A DNA stretch of 56,483 nucleotides from Hyphomicrobiales bacterium (lineage in GTDB: Bacteria; Pseudomonadota; Alphaproteobacteria; Rhizobiales; Phreatobacteraceae), in contig JAFKKV010000044.1 in NCBI GenBank assembly GCA_017304475.1, positions 1 to 56,483 of the forward strand, in the 5' to 3' direction. Both the position numbers and the translations under genes were made by a program. Positions 40,307-49,789 of the stretch are shown here, one piece after another. Every line of letters begins with the position of its first letter. Positions within the stretch are counted from its first letter, which is position 1. The notes under the pieces are model-generated. The model was not told the origin of the DNA and did no database searches. It saw only the letters and a program-made list of their open reading frames with translations.

Positions 40307-43300
40307 TCATGCCCCGGCAACGCCCTCGACCGCCCCCGGGACCGGCCGGCTCGTGGCTCCGGCGAGCCCGGCCAGTTGCTCCGCGACCGCCCCCCGCACC
40401 CGCGCCACCGCCTCGTCCTTCACCGGCCCATAGCCACGGATCTCCATCGGCGCCCTGGCGATCGTCACCGCCCGATCGAGTGTGTCCCGGTCGAGCCGCT
40501 CGACCAGCCGGTCGACGATCGCCTCGTACCAAGGGATCAGCGCACGCTCCATGCGCCGTTCGGCGAGATAGCCGAAGGGGTCGAAACGGGTGCCGCGCAG
40601 GCGCTTCAACCGGGCGAGCGCGCGGAGGGGCGTTTCGATCCAGGCGCCGAATTCATGTTTGCGCGGCCGGCCGCGCGCATCGCGCCCGAGCGGCAGAAGG
40701 GGCGGCGCGAGGTGGTAGTGAACCTTGAATGCGCCGTCGAAATCCTGGCCGAGCCGGTCGCGAAAGCCCGTCTCCATATGAAGCCTCGCCACCTCATATT
40801 CGTCCTTGTAGGCCATCAGCTTGAACAACGAGCGCGCCACCGCCTCGGTGAGGGCCTCGGAGCCGAGCGGCGCTTCGGCCCGGCGCACCGCCTCGATCCG
40901 CGCCTGGTAGCGCGCGGCATAGGCGGCATCCTGATAGTCGGCCAGGAAGGCCGCACGCCGGGCGATCATCTGATCGAGCGTTTCGGCGAGCGGCGGTGCG
41001 CCGCCCAGCGCATGGACGACACGGCCGGGGTCGGCGCTGGCGAGCCGCCCCCAGGCCAGCGCCTGGAGGTTGCGCGCGACCGCGACGCCGTTCAGTTCGA
41101 TGGCGCGGATCAACGCTGCGAGTGAGACCGGCAGCAGGCCCTGCTGAAAGGCGAAGCCGAGCATGATCATATTGGCGAAAACGCTGTCTCCGATCAGCGT
41201 CTCCGCGGCCTTGTTGGCGTCGAGCCGCGCGACATTCTCAGGCCCGAGCCGCTGGTCGATCGCGCCGAGCCGGAGCGCCGCGCTCAGATCGGCATCGCGC
41301 CGGCGCACCAGGTCGCCGGTCGGCATTTCCGCGGTGTTGATCACCGCCCGGGTGCCATGGCGATAGCAGCCGGAGGCCTTGGGCGACGAACTCACCACCA
41401 TGTCGCAGCCGATCAGCGCGTCGGCCGCGCCCTGGTCGATGCGCACCTGGTTGATCGCGTCGGGCGTCTCGGCCAGGCGGATGAAACTCAGCACCGGTCC
41501 GAATTTCTGGGCGAAGCCGGTAAAATCGAGCACGGAAGCGCCCTTGCCTTCGAGATGCGCCGCCATGGCGATGAGCGCGCCGACGGTGATGACACCGGTG
41601 CCGCCAACACCGGTGACCAGGAGGTCGTAGGGCCGGTCCAGCGCGACCGACCGGGGTTCAGCGAGAACGGCGGCTTCGGCGACCGCGTCCACGCCGGCGC
41701 CGGTCTTCCTGGCGCGGCTGGCGCCCTCCACCGTGACGAAGCTCGGGCAGAAGCCGTTGAGACAGGAAAAGTCCTTGTTGCAGGTGGAAAGGTTGATCTG
41801 GCGCTTGCGGCCGAAGGGCGTCTCTTTCGGTTCGACGCTGAGACAATTGGATTCGACCGAGCAATCGCCGCAACCTTCGCAGACGAGATCGTTGATGACG
41901 GCGAAACGCGCGGGATCGGCGACCTCGCCGCGCTTGCGCCGGCGCCGCGTCTCGGTGGCGCAGGCCTGGTCGTAGATCATCACGGAGACACCCGGCACGT
42001 CCCGCAATTCGCGCTGGACCGGATCGAGGTCGCGGCGGTGATGCAGCGTCACGTCGCTGGGCAGGGCGACGCCGCCGAACTTGGCGGGATCGTCGGAGAC
42101 CAGCGCGATGCGGTCGATGCCCTCGGCCCGGACGCCATGGGCGATCGAGGCAACGCTGATCGGTCCGTCGACCGGCTGGCCGCCGGTCATCGCCACGGCG
42201 TCGTTGTAGAGGATCTTGTAGGTGATGTTGGCGCCGGCCGCGATCGCCTGGCGGATCGCCATGGACCCGGAATGGTAATAGGTGCCCTCGCCAAGGTTCT
42301 GGAAAATGTGGCCCTTGCCGGTGAACCGCGAGGAGGCCGCCCAATTGACCCCCTCGCCGCCCATCTGGATCAGCGAGGTGGTGTCACGGTCCATCCAGCT
42401 CGCCATGAAATGGCAGCCGATGCCGGCGAGCGCCTTGGACCCCTCGGGCACCTTGGTCGAGGTGTTGTGCGGGCAGCCCGAGCAGAAATAGGGCGTGCGG
42501 GTGGCGCCCGTGACCGTGATGATCCGATCGGAATGCGGCAGCAGGGCTTGCGCCCGCGCGGTCAGGCCGAGGCCCGGGAAGACCGCGTCGAGGCGTTTGG
42601 CGACGATCGGCGCCAGCAGGCGCGGCGACAACTCACCGATCCAGGAGACCAGCCGCTCGCCGGTCTCGTCATGCTTGCCCACCATGCGGTCCGGCTTCGC
42701 GCCGGGATAGTCGTAGAAATATTCCTTGAACTGGCTCTCGATGATGCCGCGCTTTTCCTCGATCATCAGGATCTCGCGCTTGCCGCGGACGAATTCCAGC
42801 GCATCGTGCAGCGCCAGCGGCCAGACCATGCCAATCTTGTAGATGTCGATGCCGATGCGCCGGCATTCCGCCTCGTCGAGGCCGAGCAGCCTGAGCGCCT
42901 CCATCAGGTCGAGATGGCCCTTGCCCGTCGTGACGATGCCGAAGGCGGCCCCGGGAATGTCATAAATGTGCCGGTCGATCGGATTGGCGCGGGCAAAGGC
43001 ATAGACGGCGTGTTTCTTCGCCTCCATGCGCTCCTCGATCTGCGGCCCCGGCAGATCCGGCCAGCGGTAATGCAGGCCGCCCGGCGGGCTTTGGAAATCC
43101 GGCCTGTTGAAGCGGCGCGACGGGACGAGATCCACCGAGGCTCCCGATTCCACGGTTTCGGAAATCGCCTTGAAGCCGACCCACATGCCGGAGAACCGGC
43201 TGAGCGCATAACCATAGGCGCCGAATTCGGCATATTCGGCGACGCTGGCCGGATTGAGCGTCGGCATGAACCAGCTCATGAAGGCGACGTCGGACTGGTG

Positions 43301-43774
43301 CGGCATGGAGGACGAGACGCAGCCATGGTCGTCGCCGGCGACCACCAGCACGCCACCATGGGGCGACGAGCCATAGGCATTGCCGTGCTTCAGGGCATCG
43401 CCCGAGCGGTCGACGCCCGGCCCCTTGCCGTACCAGAGGCCGAAGACGCCCTCGACCTCGCGGTCCGGATGCCCCTCCACCTGCTGCGAGCCGAGTACGG
43501 CGGTGGCGGCGAGGTCTTCGTTGACCGCCGGCAGGAATTCGATCCGATGCTGGCTGAGAAGGCTCTTCGCCCGCCAGAGCTCGAGATCGAGCCCGCCGAG
43601 CGGCGAGCCGCGATAGCCCGAGACGAAGCCGGCGGTGTCGAGGCCGGCGGCGCGATCGCGCCGCGCCTGATCGATGACGAGGCGCACCAAGGCCTGGGTT
43701 CCCGTCAGAAAGACCCGGCCCTCGCTCCTGAGATAGCGGTCGGCCAATTGATAGTCGTCGAGCCTGATGGACAT
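40307..43774 (-). CDS. Indolepyruvate ferredoxin oxidoreductase family protein (fused alpha-beta)
   Basis: An 1155-residue single-chain enzyme that oxidatively decarboxylates 2-oxo acids from aromatic or branched amino acids to acyl-CoA. Order: pyrimidine-binding domain (VSGYRGSPLGGLDLELW), TPP domain (SGCPHNTSTKVPEGS, MGGEGVNWAASSRF, YNDAVAMTGGQPVDG), a 4Fe-4S site (LVCEGCGDCSVESNC plus a later Cys), then the gamma-type catalytic domain (VTGVGGTGVITVGALIAMAA) and a long C-terminal extension. It is the large alphaproteobacterial form. A divergent Lrp-type regulator lies 167 bp away, as is common for this enzyme. Confidence 0.92.
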   Translation of the reverse strand: MSIRLDDYQLADRYLRSEGRVFLTGTQALVRLVIDQARRDRAAGLDTAGFVSGYRGSPLGGLDLELWRAKSLLSQHRIEFLPAVNEDLAATAVLGSQQVEGHPDREVEGVFGLWYGKGPGVDRSGDALKHGNAYGSSPHGGVLVVAGDDHGCVSSSMPHQSDVAFMSWFMPTLNPASVAEYAEFGAYGYALSRFSGMWVGFKAISETVESGASVDLVPSRRFNRPDFQSPPGGLHYRWPDLPGPQIEERMEAKKHAVYAFARANPIDRHIYDIPGAAFGIVTTGKGHLDLMEALRLLGLDEAECRRIGIDIYKIGMVWPLALHDALEFVRGKREILMIEEKRGIIESQFKEYFYDYPGAKPDRMVGKHDETGERLVSWIGELSPRLLAPIVAKRLDAVFPGLGLTARAQALLPHSDRIITVTGATRTPYFCSGCPHNTSTKVPEGSKALAGIGCHFMASWMDRDTTSLIQMGGEGVNWAASSRFTGKGHIFQNLGEGTYYHSGSMAIRQAIAAGANITYKILYNDAVAMTGGQPVDGPISVASIAHGVRAEGIDRIALVSDDPAKFGGVALPSDVTLHHRRDLDPVQRELRDVPGVSVMIYDQACATETRRRRKRGEVADPARFAVINDLVCEGCGDCSVESNCLSVEPKETPFGRKRQINLSTCNKDFSCLNGFCPSFVTVEGASRARKTGAGVDAVAEAAVLAEPRSVALDRPYDLLVTGVGGTGVITVGALIAMAAHLEGKGASVLDFTGFAQKFGPVLSFIRLAETPDAINQVRIDQGAADALIGCDMVVSSSPKASGCYRHGTRAVINTAEMPTGDLVRRRDADLSAALRLGAIDQRLGPENVARLDANKAAETLIGDSVFANMIMLGFAFQQGLLPVSLAALIRAIELNGVAVARNLQALAWGRLASADPGRVVHALGGAPPLAETLDQMIARRAAFLADYQDAAYAARYQARIEAVRRAEAPLGSEALTEAVARSLFKLMAYKDEYEVARLHMETGFRDRLGQDFDGAFKVHYHLAPPLLPLGRDARGRPRKHEFGAWIETPLRALARLKRLRGTRFDPFGYLAERRMERALIPWYEAIVDRLVERLDRDTLDRAVTIARAPMEIRGYGPVKDEAVARVRGAVAEQLAGLAGATSRPVPGAVEGVAGA

Positions 43775-43804
43775 GACGAAACCCCATGCATGCGGCTTGC
43801 CCCG

Positions 43805-43819
43805 GATGATGCGATCATC
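43805..43819. promoter_or_regulatory. Inverted repeat between oxidoreductase and Lrp genes
   Basis: GATGAT, GCG, ATCATC forms a 15-bp palindrome in the 167-bp divergent spacer, with GATGATCTGATCA further right (about 43905). Lrp/AsnC proteins often bind such AT-containing repeats beside their own gene. Assignment is by position only. Confidence 0.4.
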
Positions 43820-43941
43820 TGCCAGATCACGCGGAAATTTCGTCCCATCCGGTGCCCTCGATCGGCAGAAGCGGAAATTCCTTTCAAATTTGGTCGAGAT
43901 ATGGATGATCTGATCAAGACGAGGAAAGCAGGAGACGGCCG

Positions 43942-44397
43942 ATGCTCGAGCACCAGGACGAGAAGATTCTGCTGCACCTGCAAAGAGATGCGCGCGCCAC
44001 CAACCAGCAGCTCGCCGATGCGGTGGGCATGTCGGCCTCGGCCTGCTGGCGCCGGGTCAGGAGCCTGGAGGAAACCGGCGTGGTGCAGCGTTACGCCGCG
44101 CTGGTCGACCGGCAGAAAGCCGGCTTCACCATGTCGGCGATCATCCATGTTTCGCTGGAACGGCACGACACGACCTTCGTCGAGCAGTTCGTCTCACGGG
44201 TGAAGGCGAGACCCGACGTGCTCGAATGTTTCGCGACGACGGGCGATGCCGATTATCACCTGCGCGTCGTGGCGCGCGACATGGACGCCTATAACCGTTT
44301 CCTCGACGAATTCATGTTCCGCCTGCCGGGCATCCGGCATGTCCGGAGCAACGTGATCCTGAAGGAAATCAAGACCGAGGTGGCGCTGCCGTTTTGA
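43942..44397 (+). CDS. Lrp/AsnC family transcriptional regulator
   Basis: A 151-residue regulator: helix-turn-helix at about 5-55 (LQRDARATNQQLADAVGMSA, ACWRRVRSLEETGVVQRYAA) and a RAM ligand domain at about 68-145 (FVSRVKARPDVLECFATTGD, DYHLRVVARDMDAYNRFLDE). AGGAGACGGCCG precedes the ATG at 43942. Divergent from the indolepyruvate ferredoxin oxidoreductase gene, which it probably controls in response to an aromatic or branched amino acid. Confidence 0.92.
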   Translation: MLEHQDEKILLHLQRDARATNQQLADAVGMSASACWRRVRSLEETGVVQRYAALVDRQKAGFTMSAIIHVSLERHDTTFVEQFVSRVKARPDVLECFATTGDADYHLRVVARDMDAYNRFLDEFMFRLPGIRHVRSNVILKEIKTEVALPF

Positions 44398-44459
44398 GGG
44401 GGGTGAAGAGTGCCGGTGGTGGCATGAGAATCGCAACGGCCTGCCAGCACATACACGAC

Positions 44460-44614
44460 GTCATCCCCGGCGAGCGCAGCGAGGGAAGGGGATCCAGGAG
44501 TCGCGTCAACCGCGGTTTCGGCTTCATAAGCTGAGGTGATTTTTGCTGCGTCGAGCTCGCGCGCTGCAACTCCTGGATCCCCTTCCCCTCGGCTTCGCCT
44601 CGGCCGGGGATGAC
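44460..44614. repeat. 155-bp palindromic intergenic repeat (MITE-like)
   Basis: Left arm 44460-44501 begins GTCATCCCCGGCGAGCGCAG and ends GGGGATCCAGGAGT. Right arm 44569-44614 is its inverted, slightly longer counterpart, beginning ACTCCTGGATCCCC and ending CCGGGGATGAC. The whole could fold into one long hairpin. This is the widespread alphaproteobacterial GTCATCCCCGG-type repeat, a different family from those at 39.9 and 50.9 kb. It fills most of the 313-bp gap between the Lrp and GntR genes, and nothing else is seen there. Confidence 0.9.
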
Positions 44615-44710
44615 GCAGAGGACGTGCCGGCAATCGACGGCCTCGCCTCCGTGCTAGAAACGGGAGAGATTGTTCTCTTCGGATACGTGAATACCGTAAC
44701 CCCTCCCCGC

Positions 44711-45685
44711 TCAAAACGTCGGCTTCAGCTCGGCCCAGACCGGATCGGCGTCGAGCCTGGTGAGCTTGGCCACCGAGGCGCCGCTCAGATGGCGGCGCAT
44801 CAATTCGGACGCTTCCGCTCGTTCGCCCCGGCGCAGCAGGTCGACCATGGCGAGATGCTCGGCCGATTGGGCGATGACCGCGGCGCGGTCGAGGGCGCGA
44901 TATTCGACCAGCCGGCGCATGCGGTTGATGCGCTGGACCGCATCGACCATGAAGGGATTGCCGCTGCATTTCACCAGTTCCTCGTGAAAATAGCAGCCAT
45001 TGTCGAATACGGTGGCGATCGACAATTTCGACCAGGCGGTGTCGATCATGCGCTGCTGGCTCGCCGCCAGCCGGTCGAGGGTCGCCGGATCGATGAAGAA
45101 TTCCGGCTCGAGCAGGGCCGCCGGCTCGACCAGGACGCGGAAGCGATAGCCCTGCAAATAGGCCTGACGGCTCGGAAAGGTCGGCAGGAACTGCCAGCCG
45201 TAACCGGTGCGCCGCTCGATCCAGCCTTCGCGCGCCATGCGGGCGAGCAGGCGCGCCGCATCGGCCCGGCCGAGGCCATAGTCACGGGCGATGGCGGTTT
45301 CGGTCACCACCTCGGCGAGCCGCCCGGCGAGCCGGTCGGCGGCGATGCGCAAATAGGTGGTTTCGTCGGCGGCGGGGCGATCGACCAGCGCCCCGATCCC
45401 GGATGCCTGCCAGCCCGCCTTCAAGGTGAAACCGCGGCCGGGCTCCAGCGTCACCAGCCCGTCTTGCATCAGGTCGGTCAGTGCGCGGCGCACCAGCGGC
45501 CGCGACACGCCGATCTCCTGGGCAAGCCGCAATTCGACCAGGCGATCGCCGGCCTGCAGGGCATCGCGCCGGATCAGCCGGGCGACCTCCATCGCGATCT
45601 CCGCGGGATCGGCGCCGCGCCGCCGGCGGACCGGCCGCTTGCCGGAATGTCCATGCTCGTCGTCGTCGATCACCGGATCCGTCAT
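44711..45685 (-). CDS. GntR-family transcriptional regulator
   Basis: A 324-residue regulator. The first winged helix is at about 25-90 (GDRLVELRLAQEIGVSRPLV, TDLMQDGLVTLEPGRGFTLK). A second winged-helix-like segment is at about 112-165 (ETAIARDYGLGRADAARLLA, EGWIERRTGYGW), then an FCD-like helical ligand domain (RRLVEYRALDRAAVIAQSAE, LMRRHLSGAS). Two tandem DNA-binding-like domains are unusual for GntR proteins. Its ATG overlaps the permease stop (ATGA), so it is the last gene of the transporter operon and probably its regulator. Confidence 0.88.
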   Translation of the reverse strand: MTDPVIDDDEHGHSGKRPVRRRRGADPAEIAMEVARLIRRDALQAGDRLVELRLAQEIGVSRPLVRRALTDLMQDGLVTLEPGRGFTLKAGWQASGIGALVDRPAADETTYLRIAADRLAGRLAEVVTETAIARDYGLGRADAARLLARMAREGWIERRTGYGWQFLPTFPSRQAYLQGYRFRVLVEPAALLEPEFFIDPATLDRLAASQQRMIDTAWSKLSIATVFDNGCYFHEELVKCSGNPFMVDAVQRINRMRRLVEYRALDRAAVIAQSAEHLAMVDLLRRGERAEASELMRRHLSGASVAKLTRLDADPVWAELKPTF

Positions 45686-46560
45686 GTCTGCGTGCTGAAT
45701 TGCGGCTGCCAGCGCAGGAGATAGGCCTGTACCTTGCGAACGCCAACTGCCAGCAGGATGCCGACCACCATCAGCACCAGGATCGCCACCATCATGTCGG
45801 TGGCGCTCGCCCGCGCTTCGGCCTCGACGATCAGCTTGCCGATGCCGAATTCGGCGCCGATGAACTCGCCGACAATGACGCCGATCAGCGCAAAGGACAC
45901 CGCCGGCGTCAACGCGGCGAAGACCCAGGCGAGCGCCGAGGGCACCACGACAGTGCGGGTGATCGCCCATTCGCTGGCGCCGAGCAGGCGCGCCGCGGCG
46001 ATCTGGTCGCGGTCGACGGCACGCGTCCCCTCGAAGGTGTTGAAGAACACCACGAAGAACACCACGGTCCAGGCGGTGACGATCTTGGAAATGTCGCCGA
46101 GACCGAACATCAGCACGATCAGCGGCACCAGGGCGATGCGCGGGATCGAGTTCATGGCGACGATATAGGGATCGAAAATGCGCGCCAGCATCTCGGAACG
46201 GCCGAGCACGAGGCCGGCCGCGACGCCGGTACCGGTGCCCCAGACGAAACCCCAGAAGGTGTTCTTCAAGGTGACCAGCAGCGCTGCCCAAAGATTGTTC
46301 GGATTGTCGGAAAGGCAGGCCCCGATATCGGCGGGACGAAAGACCAGCAATGTCCCGCCCCGGTCGGCGAGGCAGCCGAGCTTGAGGAAGCCGCGCGCGA
46401 TCTCCGACGGCTTGGAGACGAAATAGGGATCGAGAATGCCCGGCACGAAGGGCTTCAGCGCGGCGATGGCTCTGAGGTCATAACCCCATTGCCAGATCGC
46501 CAGCCCCGTCACGAGAATGGCGATCTGCCAGAAACGGATCGTCAGAGCGTCTCGGTCCAT
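45682..46560 (-). CDS. ABC transporter permease, TauC/SsuC type
   Basis: A 292-residue inner-membrane permease with about six helices and an EAA loop, DQIAAARLLGASEWAITRTV. Compared with TauC it carries an extra segment between helices 1 and 2 (about 65-90) containing two cysteines (LGCLADRGG, GACLSDN). I choose the ATG at 46560, two bases after the ATPase stop; a TTG at 46566 overlapping that stop is possible. Third gene of a binding-protein/ATPase/permease operon. Confidence 0.88.
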   Translation of the reverse strand: MDRDALTIRFWQIAILVTGLAIWQWGYDLRAIAALKPFVPGILDPYFVSKPSEIARGFLKLGCLADRGGTLLVFRPADIGACLSDNPNNLWAALLVTLKNTFWGFVWGTGTGVAAGLVLGRSEMLARIFDPYIVAMNSIPRIALVPLIVLMFGLGDISKIVTAWTVVFFVVFFNTFEGTRAVDRDQIAAARLLGASEWAITRTVVVPSALAWVFAALTPAVSFALIGVIVGEFIGAEFGIGKLIVEAEARASATDMMVAILVLMVVGILLAVGVRKVQAYLLRWQPQFSTQT

Positions 46561-46562
46561 GG

Positions 46563-47396
46563 TCAATCCGCCCTGGTCCTGCGGAACTCCTCGCCGAGCG
46601 AGTGCCAGATATGTGAAAACAGCCGGCCGAATTCGGGCGTCTCGCGCAGCGCCACGGCATCGCGCGGCCGGGCGAAGGGCACCTCGAAATCCTCCTTGAT
46701 CCGCCCCGGACGGGCGGAGAGCAGGATGATCCGGTCGGCGAGCGTCAGCGCCTCGCCGAGATCATGGGTGACGAACAGCACGGTCTGGCGCTCGCGTTCC
46801 CAGAGTTCCAGCAGGATGCGGTGCATTTCGAGCTTGGTATGGGTGTCGAGAGCGCCGAAGGGCTCGTCCATCAGCAGGATTTCCGGCTGCATCAGCAGGG
46901 TCCGCATCAAGGCGACGCGCTGGCGCATGCCACCCGAGAGCATGCGCGGAAAGCGCGTCTCGAAGCCGTCCAGACTGATCTGGCGGATCGCATCGGCCAC
47001 CCGCGCCTTGCGCTCGGCCTTGGGCACACCTGCGATCTCGAGGCCATAGCCGATATTGGCCTCCACCGTGCGCCAGGGAAACACCGTGTCGCGCTGGAAG
47101 ACGTAGCCGACCTTGGGATTGACCGTGCCATAGGCGAACGGCGTCCGGTCGATCAGGATCTCACCCGAGGATTTCGGGATCAGGCCGGCGACCATGTTGA
47201 GGATCGTGCTCTTGCCGCAGCCCGACGGCCCCAGAAGCGCGACGAACTCGCCCTTGGCGATGGAGAAGGAGACCCCGTCGACCGCCACCACCGCCTCGGC
47301 GAAGGTCTTGCCGAGCCCGCGCACCTCGATGCGCTGGTCGCCCGTCGCCGGAACCGGATCGACGGAAGGCGCGGGCTTCAGCAGGCCGGCCGCCAT
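46563..47396 (-). CDS. ABC transporter ATP-binding protein, TauB/SsuB type
   Basis: A 277-residue ATPase: Walker A GPSGCGKST, Q-loop FQRDTVFPWR, signature LSGGMRQRVALMR, Walker B ILLMDEPFGALD, switch His in FVTHDLGEA. The ATG at 47396 is one base after the binding-protein stop; an extension to 47504 would run back into that gene and is not family-like. It energises the permease encoded next. Confidence 0.9.
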   Translation of the reverse strand: MAAGLLKPAPSVDPVPATGDQRIEVRGLGKTFAEAVVAVDGVSFSIAKGEFVALLGPSGCGKSTILNMVAGLIPKSSGEILIDRTPFAYGTVNPKVGYVFQRDTVFPWRTVEANIGYGLEIAGVPKAERKARVADAIRQISLDGFETRFPRMLSGGMRQRVALMRTLLMQPEILLMDEPFGALDTHTKLEMHRILLELWERERQTVLFVTHDLGEALTLADRIILLSARPGRIKEDFEVPFARPRDAVALRETPEFGRLFSHIWHSLGEEFRRTRAD

Positions 47397-47397
47397 G

Positions 47398-48498
47398 TCA
47401 GGCCGCCTTCTTTTGAGCGGCCTCGGCGAAACGCATGTCGACCACGTCCTCGAACCTGGTCGGCGGAATGTCGGTGCCCTGCCGATACCAGACGGGCGCG
47501 CCACGGGCGAAATCCTCGCGGGTGATCACGCCGCTATAGGCCGGCCAGGCCGCCGGGTCGAAGCTCAGCTCGGCCTTGGTCGCCTCCGGATCGAAGCCGG
47601 CGAAATAGCGTTTGTCGAGCAAGGCCAGCACCTCGGCGACCGGCGTCGCCTTCACATAGGCCATGGCCCGCACCAGCGCGTTGACGAAGCGCTGGGTCAG
47701 CTCGGGCTTCTGCTGAATGGTTTCCTCGAGCGCATAGATCGCGCTGACCGGGATCGGCCCGCCGAAATCCTTGGCGAAGACGCCGGGCACGCGCACGTCA
47801 TAGATCAGCCGGCCGTAACCGTTGCGCTCGGCCTCGATCTGCCAGGAGGGCGGCGCGGCGATGGCGTCGAACTGCCGGGATTTGAGGCCGGCAAGCGCGG
47901 TCGACGCCCCACCCGAGGCGACCCAGGTGACATTGCGGTCGAGCTTGCGCTGCTCGAACAGATAGGTGGAAAACATCCAGGTGCCGGAACCGATGGCGGT
48001 GACGCCTAGGATCGGCTTGCCACCGCCCGGCCGCTTCCAGGCCGCGAAAGCCTCGATCGAGGTAATGCCGGCCTCGTAGAGATCCTGGCGCACGCAGATG
48101 CTGGCATAGGACGGCACGGTGGAGGTCACCAGGATGATCTTCGAGGCCTTGCCCCGATGGGTCAGCTGCAAGGGGTGACTGGCATCGCCATGGGCGAACA
48201 TCGCCTCGCCGGCAGCCAGGTTCTGCCGCGCGCGGGCGCCGGCATCGGTGGTCACCAGCTTCAAGTCGATGCCCTCGTCGCGCAAGAAGCCCTTTTCCTG
48301 GGCGATCAGGCTGGTGGCGTAGATCGGCGTCACCGGGCCGAAGGTGATGCTCACCTGATCGGCGGCCAGCGCCCTGCCCGTCGCGCCCGCCAGAACCGCG
48401 CTCGCCGCGCCGGCCTGGAGCATGGCGCGCCGCGTCAGCGCGCCCATGCCGATCGAATGCCGATCGAAGCCGCCCAGGGCTCTGTCGTCCCGTGTCAT
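47398..48498 (-). CDS. ABC transporter substrate-binding protein, NMT1/SsuA type
   Basis: A 366-residue periplasmic protein. The export signal at about 18-46 includes LTRRAMLQAGAAS (twin arginines) and ends ALAAD. The mature start is VSITFGPVTPIYATSLIAQE, followed by EGIDLKLVTTDAGARARQNL, as in the aliphatic sulfonate/thiamine-precursor binding group. The ligand cannot be told from sequence. The HMG-CoA-lyase and CoA-transferase genes, 70 bp upstream on the same strand, suggest a short branched dicarboxylic or related acid. Confidence 0.88.
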   Translation of the reverse strand: MTRDDRALGGFDRHSIGMGALTRRAMLQAGAASAVLAGATGRALAADQVSITFGPVTPIYATSLIAQEKGFLRDEGIDLKLVTTDAGARARQNLAAGEAMFAHGDASHPLQLTHRGKASKIILVTSTVPSYASICVRQDLYEAGITSIEAFAAWKRPGGGKPILGVTAIGSGTWMFSTYLFEQRKLDRNVTWVASGGASTALAGLKSRQFDAIAAPPSWQIEAERNGYGRLIYDVRVPGVFAKDFGGPIPVSAIYALEETIQQKPELTQRFVNALVRAMAYVKATPVAEVLALLDKRYFAGFDPEATKAELSFDPAAWPAYSGVITREDFARGAPVWYRQGTDIPPTRFEDVVDMRFAEAAQKKAA

Positions 48499-48568
48499 CG
48501 TGTTTCTCCCCGGTCGTTTTGTCTTTGGATGATTTTCTTTGAATTCTGCGCCTCTTGCGGGCGATCAG

Positions 48569-49789
48569 CTAGGCCGTCTTCAACCCGATCGCCCCCTGCG
48601 CGGCGAGGTCCGCGATCTCGTCCTCGCCGAAGCCGAGTTCGGCGAGGACCGATGCCGTGTCGTCGCCGGGCCCGGGTGGATCCAGGCGCTTCGGCAGGCG
48701 GCGGCCATCCATGGTGATCGGCAAGGCCGGCGCCTTGCCGGTCCGGCCATTGCCGATGTCGACATCGTGCAGGCCGCCGGAGGCCACGAGATGCGGATCG
48801 GCGACGAGGTCGCCCGGCCTGTTGACCGGCGCGAAAGGCAGGCCGATCGCTTCCAGCCGCAGCGACAGGTCCTCGATCGAATGCTGGCGAAGGATGCCGG
48901 CGATCTCCGGGATCATCCAGCCGCGCGCGGCGATGCGCGCGTCCTTGGTGGCCAGGCGCGGATCGTCGAGCCAGGCCTCGCAGCCGAAAGCCCGGCAGAA
49001 GTCGGACCAATGTTCCTCGCCGACGATCGAAACAAAGATCTTGGTGCCGTCCCGGCTGTCGAAGAGATCATAGACCGGCCAGGGCGCGTCCTTGACCGAC
49101 CAGGGCTGGGCCGGCCGGCCGGTGACCGCCTCGTACATCATGGCCTGGCCCATCAGGAAGACGTTGTTCTCGAACAGCGCGCTCTGGATATGCTGGCCGC
49201 GGCCGGTGCGCTGCCGCTTGGCGAGCGCGGCCTGAATGGCGATGACGCCGAACATGCCGCCCATGATGTCGTTGACCGAGGCGCCGGCACGCATCGGCTT
49301 GCCCGGCGGCCCGGTCATATAGGCAAGGCCGCCCATCATCTGGACGACCTCGTCGAGCGCGGTGCGGTTTTCATAGGGGCCGGGCAGGAAGCCCTTCAGC
49401 GAGCAATAGATCAGCTTCGGCGCGAAGCGCGCGACCGTCTCGTAGTCGAGCCCGAAACGGGCCATCAGGCCGGGCCGGAAATTCTCGATCAGCACGTCGC
49501 TTTCGCCGATCAGCCGGCGTGCCACCGCCTGGCCCGCGGCGGTCGCGGTGTCGAGTGCCAGGCTGCGCTTGTTGCGGCTGAAGGTGAAGAAGAAGCCGGA
49601 GGCGACGCCTTGCAGCCTGCGGGTGCGGTCGCCGTTCAACGGCTCGACCTTGACCACGTCGGCGCCGAGATCGGCCAGGATCATGCCGCAGGATGGCCCC
49701 ATCACCATCTGGCAGAATTCGACGACGCGGATGCCGGCGAGCGGCAGGTCGCCGATGTCGGGCTGGTCCTGGGTGGCGGCCGCGCTCAT
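48569..49789 (-). CDS. Class III (CaiB/BaiF) CoA-transferase
   Basis: A 406-residue CoA-transferase that moves CoA from a donor such as succinyl-CoA to a carboxylic acid. Visible: GIRVVEFCQMVMGPSCGMIL, ADLGADVVKVEPLNGD, NFRPGLMARFGLDY and the catalytic Asp174 in SVNDIMGGMFG. Its ATG overlaps the stop of the HMG-CoA-lyase-like gene (ATGA at 49786-49789), so the two act in sequence: CoA-ester formation, then cleavage. Confidence 0.9.
   Translation of the reverse strand: MSAAATQDQPDIGDLPLAGIRVVEFCQMVMGPSCGMILADLGADVVKVEPLNGDRTRRLQGVASGFFFTFSRNKRSLALDTATAAGQAVARRLIGESDVLIENFRPGLMARFGLDYETVARFAPKLIYCSLKGFLPGPYENRTALDEVVQMMGGLAYMTGPPGKPMRAGASVNDIMGGMFGVIAIQAALAKRQRTGRGQHIQSALFENNVFLMGQAMMYEAVTGRPAQPWSVKDAPWPVYDLFDSRDGTKIFVSIVGEEHWSDFCRAFGCEAWLDDPRLATKDARIAARGWMIPEIAGILRQHSIEDLSLRLEAIGLPFAPVNRPGDLVADPHLVASGGLHDVDIGNGRTGKAPALPITMDGRRLPKRLDPPGPGDDTASVLAELGFGEDEIADLAAQGAIGLKTA

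Noticed and set aside
41357..44203. A 948-codon open frame on the plus strand
   Set aside because: Antisense to the ferredoxin oxidoreductase gene, which has clear TPP and Fe-S motifs; the frame then runs into the Lrp gene in another phase. No recognisable domain.
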